Below, in pieces: positions 1-6,200 of a DNA stretch of 14,432 bases. The position numbers were made by a program, and so were the translations under genes. This DNA is from Thermofilaceae archaeon (GTDB lineage: Archaea > Thermoproteota > Thermoprotei > Thermofilales > Thermofilaceae). Numbering within the stretch: position 1 is the stretch's first letter; each line of letters opens with the position of its first letter. The notes beneath the pieces were generated by a model. It was not told the origin of the DNA. It made no database searches and saw nothing but the letters and a program-made list of their open reading frames with translations. The stretch is taken from NCBI GenBank assembly GCA_027017025.1, contig JALURH010000074.1, positions 1 to 14,432 on the forward strand, read 5' to 3'.

Positions 1-102
1 GGTGTGGGATTTATAATGGTATTCTCCGAGGAAGTGGGAGAGAAAATTTTGTCCGAAGCAAAAATAGATGTTTTCAGAATAGGACACATAGAAAAGGGAT
101 AA
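1..102 (+). CDS. purM: C-terminal end of phosphoribosylformylglycinamidine cyclo-ligase (AIR synthetase), partial
   Basis: This is the last 33 codons of a gene entering from the left edge, in frame from base 1, with TAA at 100-102. The visible peptide begins GVGFIMVFSEEVGEKIL and ends FRIGHIEKG. It fits the C-terminal signature of PurM: a glycine-rich GVGM-like strand, hydrophobic residues, an acidic helix, then an IG-V/I strand. PurM makes aminoimidazole ribotide from FGAM with ATP in purine synthesis. Other members of the AIRS superfamily (ThiL, HypE, PurL) have similar ends, so the assignment rests on a short stretch. The gene converges on the minus-strand tRNA half downstream. Only the tail is in the window, so start, length and neighbours cannot be judged. 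Confidence 0.7.
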   Translation, partial: GVGFIMVFSEEVGEKILSEAKIDVFRIGHIEKG

Positions 103-140
103 TTAATATCTCTTATTATGGGTACTCATAGATACTCCTA

Positions 141-245
141 GAGTTTAGCTCACCACTTTCACCAAGCCTAGCCTGCGGAGCCTCCTCCAACAACTCTACA
201 GCCTAACCCAGGCTAAGCGAAAACACCTACTTCATGTTAGGGGAA
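141..245. ncRNA. GC-rich island in gene-free stretch; candidate structured RNA, strand uncertain
   Basis: The stretch 103-439 has no plausible protein gene. Bases 141-240 are 51% G+C by hand count, clearly richer than the AT-rich flanks; in AT-rich hyperthermophiles such islands often mark structured RNAs. The island can form a stem of TAGCCTG (169-175) with CAGGCTA (209-215), extended by two G-C pairs (166-167 with 217-218) across one mismatch, with a small GGAG/CTCC hairpin inside. On the plus strand a weak TATA-like CTTATTATG (112-120) lies about 26 nt before base 142. On the minus strand an AT-rich AAATTATATTG lies at about 300-310. I found no convincing C/D boxes or kink-turn, and an ACA at 223-225 is not well placed for an H/ACA RNA. 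The family is not recognised. Confidence 0.3.
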
Positions 246-371
246 CACACTGCCAATTAAGCAGACTCAGGAAGGCGAGGATAAAACCACACAAACAAAC
301 AATATAATTTCAGGAGGCAGGGAAGAAGTAGAGAGATAAGCAGAAAAGCATTATACAACAGAAACTTAAAT

Positions 372-403
372 TCTGCGCTCTGTCCCGGCTGAGCTACCGG
401 CCC
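372..403 (-). tRNA. 5' half of a split (trans-spliced) tRNA, probably tRNA-Lys(CUU)
   Basis: Read on the minus strand from base 403, the acceptor strand is GGGCCGG (403-397), followed by U8-A9, a perfect D-stem GCUC/GAGC (394-391 and 380-377), a D-loop AGCCGGGACA with A14, G18-G19 and A21, G26, and then CAGA (375-372) as 27-30 of an anticodon stem. No variable loop, T-arm or acceptor complement (CCGGCCC in minus-strand sense) follows anywhere in 103-371, so this is not a simple intron-containing tRNA. A TATA box lies about 27 nt upstream of base 403. Trans-spliced tRNA-Lys(CUU) has been reported in two Staphylothermus species, and GGGCCGG-UA-GCUCAG fits archaeal tRNA-Lys, but the amino acid cannot be read because the anticodon is absent. 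The 3' boundary (position 30) is inferred. A degraded tRNA remnant is the main alternative. Confidence 0.72.
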
Positions 404-426
404 CCTAATTGCTATTTTTTCTTCTC

Positions 427-439
427 TTTATAAATTTTC
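427..439 (-). promoter_or_regulatory. BRE/TATA promoter of the tRNA 5' half
   Basis: Read on the minus strand, GAAAATTTATAAAG spans this site, with the TATA core TTTATAAA at 434-427 and an A-rich BRE-like stretch just upstream. The centre (about 430.5) is 26-28 nt from bases 403-405, the classic archaeal spacing, so transcription should begin at or within two bases of tRNA nucleotide 1. The promoter abuts the glyS stop codon (440-442), so the half gene appears to have its own promoter rather than depending only on read-through from glyS. Confidence 0.7.
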
Positions 440-1954
440 TTAAAGCCAGTTGTTAAGTATTTTATCTATCTCCTCTATAAGTCTCTCTATAGGGACTCTT
501 ATTTGCTCTTTTGTATCTCTGAATCTTATTGTAACTGTGTTATCCTCTAATGTTTGTCCATCTATTGTAATACCAAGTGGTACTCCTATTTCATCCGCTC
601 TTGCATATCTCCTACCTATACTTCCTTTTTCATCGTAGAAAACCCTATATTTTGTTCCAAGCATTCTGTATACTTCTCTAGCTTTTCCTTTAAAAGGCTC
701 CTTGGTTACTAATGGGTATATACCTATTTTGTAAGGTGCGACCTTTGGATGCAGGGAAAGAATAAGCCTATTCTGTACCTTATGGTAACTCTCTGTGAGT
801 AATGCCAGGATTATTCTTTCTAAACCAAATGATGGCTCAATTACATAAGGAATTATTTTCTCACCATCATCAACTATATGGAGTTCTTCCTTACTAAACT
901 CCTGATGTCTCCTTAAGTCGAAGTCCCCTCTATTAGATATTCCCTCTATTTCCTTCCAACCCATAAACGGGAAATAGTACTCTATATCGAATGTTTGGAT
1001 AGCATAATGGGCTAGCTCTGTTTTTACGTGTTCCCTTGCACGGAGATGTTCCGGTTTTAATCCGATACTCCAGAGCCATTTAAGAGACTCAACTATCCAG
1101 TATGTATGCCACTCATTTTCTATGATTCCTGTCTCGAGGGCCTCTTTAGCAGTAATTCTACGTGCATCTTCTATTCCTTCCTCTTGCATCTCAGCTGTTA
1201 GTATATATATTTCAGTATCCTTTACTTCCTCGAAAAATGGACAATAATTCATTTTCTTTGGATTAATAAAATACTCTATCTCCATTTGCTCAAATTCACG
1301 CATCCTGAATAGAAAGTTCCTAGGCGAGATCTCATTTCTAAAAGCTTTCCCGACTTGGGCTATACCGAATGGAAGAGTTACACGCATGGTGAACACTATA
1401 TTCTTAAAGTTGGTGAATATGAGTTGAGCAGTTTCAGGACGGAGATAAGCTAGATTAGCTCTAGTTTTTTTCGGTCCAACGTATGTAGTAAACATTAAGT
1501 TAAATGCTTCTGGCTCACTAAGTATTCCACCACATTTAGGGCATCTAATATTGTGTTCTCTAATCAATCTAGCAATATTCTCTCTTGTCGGCTCAATAAC
1601 CTTTACTCCATGGTCTTCAAGAAGATGATCGGCTCTATACTCGAAATTACACCTGGAGCATCTCACAATGTAGTCTATAAATGACTCTACGTGTCCACTA
1701 GCTTCCCAAGTTCTAGGATGAGTTATAATGGTCCCATAGATACCAACTATGTCTTCTCTTCTCTCAACAAAATACGTCCACCAGTCGTTTAAAATATCCC
1801 TACGCATTTCTGCACCTAATGGTCCATAATCAAAGAATCCTCCTAATCCACCATATATTCTTCCAGATGGGAAGAAAAAACCTCTTCGCAAACATAGGTT
1901 AGTTATATCCTCTAGAGTAACTCTCCTAGTCTGTGTCTCTACGCCGATGGACAC
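440..1954 (-). CDS. glyS: Glycyl-tRNA synthetase (archaeal/eukaryotic-type, class II, homodimeric)
   Basis: The enzyme charges tRNA-Gly with glycine using ATP, in the cytoplasm. The 504-residue product is collinear with the alpha2 GlyRS family: an N-terminal class II region with FFFPSGRIYGGLGGFFDYGP (about 26-45), two Cys pairs C99/C102 and C138/C141 consistent with a zinc site, ETAQ (174-177), motif 2 around FRNEISPRNFLFRMREFEQ (205-223), a GIxNRGDFDL segment (338-347), motif 3 PSFGLERIIL (374-383), and a C-terminal anticodon-binding domain (about 400-504). It is somewhat shorter than the roughly 570 residues I recall for relatives, but no core motif is missing. The start is GTG (1954-1952) behind a GGTGG ribosome-binding site (1965-1961) with 6-nt spacing. 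It lies downstream of the glycosylase gene on the same strand, but an 86-nt gap with its own TATA box suggests separate transcription. Confidence 0.95.
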   Translation of the reverse strand: MSIGVETQTRRVTLEDITNLCLRRGFFFPSGRIYGGLGGFFDYGPLGAEMRRDILNDWWTYFVERREDIVGIYGTIITHPRTWEASGHVESFIDYIVRCSRCNFEYRADHLLEDHGVKVIEPTRENIARLIREHNIRCPKCGGILSEPEAFNLMFTTYVGPKKTRANLAYLRPETAQLIFTNFKNIVFTMRVTLPFGIAQVGKAFRNEISPRNFLFRMREFEQMEIEYFINPKKMNYCPFFEEVKDTEIYILTAEMQEEGIEDARRITAKEALETGIIENEWHTYWIVESLKWLWSIGLKPEHLRAREHVKTELAHYAIQTFDIEYYFPFMGWKEIEGISNRGDFDLRRHQEFSKEELHIVDDGEKIIPYVIEPSFGLERIILALLTESYHKVQNRLILSLHPKVAPYKIGIYPLVTKEPFKGKAREVYRMLGTKYRVFYDEKGSIGRRYARADEIGVPLGITIDGQTLEDNTVTIRFRDTKEQIRVPIERLIEEIDKILNNWL

Positions 1955-1999
1955 ACTAAACCACCGTTAGGAGCTACTGAGGACTATATACCTCTATAA

Positions 2000-2007
2000 T
2001 TAATAAA
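2000..2007 (-). promoter_or_regulatory. Probable TATA box of glyS
   Basis: The minus strand reads TTTATTAA here, inside an AT-rich run. A start about 27 nt downstream would fall near 1976 and leave a leader of about 22 nt that contains the GGTGG ribosome-binding site. The box abuts a short inverted repeat at 2008-2025. Confidence 0.45.
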
Positions 2008-2025
2008 AATCTATTAACATAGATT
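2008..2025. repeat. Inverted repeat between glycosylase gene and glyS (terminator-like or operator)
   Basis: AATCTAT (2008-2014) and ATAGATT (2019-2025) are perfect 7-bp arms around a 4-nt loop. On the minus strand the hairpin lies 15 nt past the glycosylase stop and is followed by a T-run, resembling an intrinsic terminator. It also sits directly upstream of the glyS TATA box and could be a binding site. The arms are AT-rich and would be weak at high temperature. Confidence 0.35.
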
Positions 2026-2040
2026 TTCGAATATTTTACA

Positions 2041-2622
2041 CTACCCGGAGACATATTGGTTACCCGCTATATAGAAGCGCCAAGGTCTCTCGTCTTGTAC
2101 ACCTATCCGTGGAGAAGAAATAATATTATCCTCAGGTATATCTTCACCCCAAGCTATGAATAGTTCTTTCCCTAATGTTAGGTCCCACCCATTAAACTTG
2201 ATATCTATATTAAAGGCCTTAGTGAGTTTTGCTGGACCACTTGTTAAGTCTCTGATATGTTTAACTGGTCTATTCATTAGCATGATATCTAATCCCTCCA
2301 GGGGCTCAACTGCTCTGATAAGTACTGCCGCGGGCACTCCCTCGGGCTCAACTACAACATTTAGGCAGAAGTGTAAACCGTATATCACGTATACATACGC
2401 AGTACCTGGTTTACCCCACATAACCCAATTTCTCCTCGTAACTCCTCTATAGGCATGACTAGCTGGATCATCACCCCCACGGTATGCCTCGACCTCAACA
2501 ATTTTTCCAGCAAGAGTTGTACCACTATACTCTCTTATGAGAATCTTGCCGAGAAGCTTCTTAGCAACCAGGATAGCATGTTCTTTGTAAAATTCCCTTG
2601 GCAGAGGCTTATAGCAGTTCAT
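2041..2622 (-). CDS. mpg: 3-methyladenine DNA glycosylase, AAG/MPG family
   Basis: The product removes alkylated or deaminated purines (3-methyladenine, possibly hypoxanthine) from DNA by cleaving the N-glycosidic bond, the first step of base excision repair. The 193-residue length is normal for prokaryotic AAG-like proteins. The core is KIVEVEAYRG (40-49), whose E45 aligns with the catalytic Glu125 and Y47 with Tyr127 of human AAG, then DDPASHAYRG (51-60) with H56 matching His136, then GKPGTAYVYVIYGLHFCLNVV (about 70-90) and EGVPAAVLIRAVEP (94-107). The match to human residues is from memory of the family. The start is ATG (2622-2620) with AGGTGG (2632-2627) upstream. It has no operon partner: glyS downstream has its own promoter, and the upstream gene is the divergent tRNA. 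Confidence 0.93.
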   Translation of the reverse strand: MNCYKPLPREFYKEHAILVAKKLLGKILIREYSGTTLAGKIVEVEAYRGGDDPASHAYRGVTRRNWVMWGKPGTAYVYVIYGLHFCLNVVVEPEGVPAAVLIRAVEPLEGLDIMLMNRPVKHIRDLTSGPAKLTKAFNIDIKFNGWDLTLGKELFIAWGEDIPEDNIISSPRIGVQDERPWRFYIAGNQYVSG

Positions 2623-2679
2623 TTAACCACCTGCTATAATCAAACTAACTACCAAATAAGAATTGGAGAAATAGAAAAT

Positions 2680-2700
2680 AATATAAACAACTTAAATTAA
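2680..2700. promoter_or_regulatory. Divergent promoter region between glycosylase gene and tRNA-Asp
   Basis: On the minus strand TTTATATT (2687-2680) is a good TATA box; a start about 27 nt on would be near 2657, giving the glycosylase mRNA a leader of about 34 nt. On the plus strand either AATATAAA (2680-2687) or TTAAATTAA (2692-2700) could serve the tRNA. The latter would place the start at about 2722, practically at the mature 5' end; the former would give a leader of about 10 nt. Confidence 0.45.
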
Positions 2701-2719
2701 AAAGTCTAAGAGAGCTGAA

Positions 2720-2839
2720 GCCCCGGTCGTCTAGTCCGGCCTAGGAAGCAGGAAGAAAGCCCTGCCTGGACTGGCGGCCTGTCGAACTATAAGTGCGGAG
2801 AGCCGCAGAACCCGGGTTCAAATCCCGGCCGGGGCGCCA
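2720..2839 (+). tRNA. tRNA-Asp(GUC) with two introns and encoded CCA
   Basis: The ends fold perfectly: acceptor GCCCCGG (2720-2726) with CCGGGGC (2829-2835), T-arm CCGGG-TTCAAAT-CCCGG (2812-2828), discriminator G (2836) and CCA (2837-2839). The anticodon stem is GCGGC (2774-2778) with GCCGC (2802-2806), and the loop begins CTGTCG, giving GUC for Asp; G73 agrees. The gene is about 41 nt too long. A 16-nt insert lies 3' of the anticodon, about 2785-2800, which would be the canonical 37/38 position (exact register ambiguous because A flanks both ends). A second insert of about 25 nt, roughly 2747-2771, lies between D-stem and anticodon stem. Removing both leaves a standard cloverleaf with D-stem GUCU (2729-2732) and a G10-U25 wobble. 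I could not draw a clean bulge-helix-bulge motif for either junction, so boundaries are approximate. Intron 1 contains GCAGG/CCTGC (2748-2752/2761-2765). Confidence 0.85.
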
Positions 2840-2907
2840 TGTTTTCCAATATATCCTTGAAACCTCTTGATTCAACTCTGCTTTCATGGCTTATTGATAA
2901 GGTAGAA

Positions 2908-2933
2908 AGGCAACAAACAGTTGTTTGTTACCT
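2908..2933. repeat. 26-bp inverted repeat upstream of the RNA polymerase operon promoter
   Basis: AACAAACA (2912-2919) and TGTTTGTT (2922-2929) are perfect 8-bp arms around a 2-nt centre. After one mismatched pair the symmetry resumes with AGG (2908-2910) and CCT (2931-2933). The centre is about 60 bp upstream of the predicted rpoH start and the right end is 9 bp from the BRE, where a transcription factor dimer could bind. No T-run follows on either side, so a terminator is unlikely. Confidence 0.5.
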
Positions 2934-2942
2934 CAAGTGATA

Positions 2943-2958
2943 GGAAAATATTTATATG
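2943..2958 (+). promoter_or_regulatory. BRE/TATA promoter of the rpoH-nusA operon
   Basis: GGAAAATA (2943-2950) followed by TTTATATG (2951-2958) is a strong BRE plus TATA box. A start 26-27 nt on falls at about A2981, inside the sequence CTGTCTAGTCTA (2975-2986), which recurs at an identical distance from another TATA box at 14337. The mRNA leader to the rpoH start would be about 30 nt. Confidence 0.7.
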
Positions 2959-3010
2959 TTAGCTTATATGCTCTCTGTCTAGTCTATGAAGTATTATTTG
3001 GGGGTTGTTA

Positions 3011-3253
3011 TTGCCTAAGAAGATTAATGTTTTAAACCACGTATTAGTACCACAGCACATAGTGTTAAGTAGGGAGGATGCAATTAAAATTCTAAAAAAG
3101 ATGGGAATTAAGAAAAAAGAGTTGCCGTGGATCCTGGCTTCTGATCCTGCTGCTAGGGCAGTAGGAGCTAAACCGGGAGACGTTATAATGATAATACGTG
3201 AAAGCCCTACAGCTGGAAAATCGATTACATTTAGATACGTTATGCCTGGGTGA
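3011..3253 (+). CDS. rpoH: DNA-directed RNA polymerase subunit H (Rpo5)
   Basis: Rpo5/RpoH is the small jaw subunit of archaeal RNA polymerase, matching the C-terminal domain of eukaryotic Rpb5. The 80-residue product has the family's compact form, with HVLVPQHIVLS near the start, then LPWILASDPAARAVGAKPGD and a C-terminal I-R-SPTAGKSITFRYV strand pair. I place the start at TTG 3011: a GGGGG run (3000-3004) sits 6 nt upstream as a Shine-Dalgarno-like site, and the product starts at the usual place before PKKINVLNHV. An in-frame TTG at 3005 would add two residues but abuts that site. No ATG is available in frame. It is the first gene of the polymerase operon; rpoB starts 6 nt after its TGA. 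Confidence 0.95.
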   Translation: MPKKINVLNHVLVPQHIVLSREDAIKILKKMGIKKKELPWILASDPAARAVGAKPGDVIMIIRESPTAGKSITFRYVMPG

Positions 3254-3259
3254 GAGGAC

Positions 3260-6200
3260 ATGAGGGATGCGAAAAAACTTCCACGTGATTTTCCCTGGGT
3301 TCTTATCAATGCTTATGTTAGGGAGCTTGGCTTAGTGCGTCAACATTTAGACTCCTTTAATAGATTCCTCGAACAGGGTCTCCAGGAGATTGTGGATGAG
3401 ATTGGTGGTGTTGAGATACCTCAAGCTGGGGTATATGTCAAATTTGGAAAAGTAGAAGTAGGCACACCCATTTTTAGAGAAGCAGACGGGTCCGAAACGA
3501 AACTTACACCTATGATGGCAAGATTAAGGAACATTACTTATTCAGCACCAGTATATCTACAAATGTCTCTCTATGTTGATGGCGAGGAGAGACGTAGTGA
3601 ATGGGTATTCATCGGTAAAATGCCTATAATGGTTAAATCGAGTAAGTGTGTATTAGCTAACATTAAGAGTGAGGAGGAACTAATTAGGCTTGGAGAGGAT
3701 CCGAATGATCCAGGCGGATATTTTATAGTAAATGGATCTGAAAGAGTCTTAGTTATCCAGGAAGACTTAGCTACTAATAGGGTTTTAGTAGATATTGGGG
3801 GTACAGGATCCTCCGTTACTCATACAGCCAAGGTTTTCTCCACCGCTGCAGGTTATCGAGTTCCAGTAACCGTGGAACGGACGAAGGATGGAATGATCTA
3901 TGTCAATTTTCCAGCAGTACCAGTGAAGCTTCCAGTAGTTACTGTCATGAGAGCACTAGGTTTAGAGACAGATAAGGAGATAGTCTCTGCTGTCAGCGAT
4001 AACCCATTGATTCAGAATGAGTTTATGCCCTCGCTTATTGAGCAGTCAAAAATCGCTGGAACGATGGAAGAAGCCTTGGACTATATTGGATCTAGAGTAG
4101 CTGTTGGGCAGCCTAGACATGTGAGGCTTCAAAGGGCCCAGCAAGTACTTGATGAAAATTTTCTGCCTCACATTGGTAGAAGACCGAAATTTAGGCGGGC
4201 AAAAGCATATTTCCTAGGCCAAATGGTAGAAAAACTACTAGAGCTTAAGTTAGGGTTGAGATCTCCAGATGATAAGGATCACTATGCTAATAAGAGGCTA
4301 AAACACGCTGGAGAGCTTATGGCGATGGTGTTCAGGCAGGCATTTAGACAGTTAGTACGTGAAATGAGTTACGCTTTAGAGAAACATATTGGTAGAAGTA
4401 GAGATATTAATCTTCTAACTATAGTGAGACCAGATATTATAACTGATAGGTTGCAACATGCATTAGCTACTGGTAACTGGGTTGGTGGAAGAACTGGCGT
4501 AAGCCAGATACTTGATAGGACAAACTTCATATCAACTCTAAGTCATCTTAGGCGAGTAGTCTCTCCATTAAGTAGAACACAGCCTCATTTTGAAGCAAGA
4601 GAACTCCATCCAACTCAGTGGGGTAGACTATGTCCTGTTGAAAGCCCTGAAGGGCAGAACTGTGGCTTAGTAAAGAACCTAGCTCTACTAGCAACGTTGT
4701 CAAGCGGTATTGACGAGAGAGAGATTTATGATCTATTAGTTAATAGATTAGGAGTAATCCCTATCGAGAAGGCTAGAGCAGCTAACATTAAGGGAAGCAA
4801 GGTTTTCCTAAATGGTAGGCTAATAGGTATACATGAAAATGGAGAGGAGTTGGCTAATAATGTCAGAAGGCTACGCAGGCAAGGCAGAATACACCATGAA
4901 GTGAATATAGCATATTATAAGAGAAATCAGATAGATGAAGTCTATGTTAACTGTGATGCTGGTAGGCTGAGAAGACCTCTACTCGTAGTAGAAAATGGTG
5001 AAATAAAGCTTAAACCCATACATCTTGAGAAGCTAAAGAATGGTGAGTGGGGATGGAGTGATCTAATTGATCAAGGTATCGTTGAATACTTAGATGCTGA
5101 AGAAGAGGAAAATGCATTAATCGCAGAAACACCATTTGAGATCTTAGCCGAGCATACACACGCCGAGATATCTCCAGCTGCTATTCTTGGGGTTGTAGCA
5201 TTAATAATACCATATATAGAGTTCAATCAGTCTCCAAGGAATTCTTACGAAGCCGCTATGGCGAAACAAGCCCTTAGCATACCCTCACTTAACTTCAAGC
5301 TTAGAATGGATCCAAGGATGCATCTATTACATTATCCGCAAAAACCATTAGTCAGAACAAAGATCTTCGACCTTTTACCTCTGGACGAACGACCTTTTGG
5401 AGCCAACATGATAGTCGCAGTTCTAACGGGAGGAGGCTACAATATTCAAGACGCTGTAGTCATAAACAAGGCCGCGCTTGAACGAGGAATGACACGGTCT
5501 ACTTTTCTCAGAACATATGAAGCTGAGGAACGTAGATACCCTGGGGGAGCCGAGGATCGCTTTGAAATTCCGGGAGAAGATGTACTGGATTACAAATCCA
5601 GAGAATCGTATATTGCCCTAGATCCTGTCGATGGCTTAGCTTTTCCTGAGGCGGAAGTAAGTGGAGGACAGGTAATAATTGGTAGAACAAGTCCTCCAAG
5701 GTTCTACACTGGAGTTCTAGAGACAAGAACCTTAACTAGGAGGAAGGATACATCAATTACACTCAGGCACGGTGAATATGGTATAGTTGATAAGATAATA
5801 ATTACAGAATCTCCTGAAGGAGTAAAATTAGTAAAGGTTAGAGTTAGAGATCCGAGAATAACAGAAATAGGAGATAAATTTGCGTCAAGACATGGACAGA
5901 AGGGAGTAGTTGGATTAATTATACCACAAGAAGATATGCCATTCACGGAGGAGGGTATAGTACCGGACTTGTTGATAAATCCTCATGCCATACCCTCACG
6001 GATGACTGTTGGACAGCTGCTTGAATCTCTAGCAGGAAAAGTTGCTGCTTTGTCTGGTAAGTTTATAGATGCTACGGCATTTGAAGGTACGCCGGAAGAA
6101 GTTATAAAGAAAATGCTAAGAGAGCTTGGTTTTAGAAGTGATGGGAAAGAAGTTCTCTATAATGGTATAACTGGCGAGAAACTTGAGGCTGAAATATTTA

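Noticed and set aside
141..245. C/D box or H/ACA guide RNA
   Set aside because: No RUGAUGA/CUGA pair, no kink-turn, and the only ACA is not placed directly after the lower stem.
103..371. Ordinary intron-containing tRNA with its 3' half downstream on the minus strand
   Set aside because: No T-arm (GGTTC-like) or CCGGCCC in minus-strand sense was found in this stretch.
359..403. Complete tRNA-Leu(UAA) at the half locus
   Set aside because: The apparent UAA loop is tempting, but no variable arm, T-arm or acceptor 3' strand follows and the D-arm is not of the leucine type.
2959..3309. 116-codon minus-strand open frame opposite rpoH
   Set aside because: Overlaps the rpoH promoter, all of rpoH and the rpoB start; no recognisable protein.
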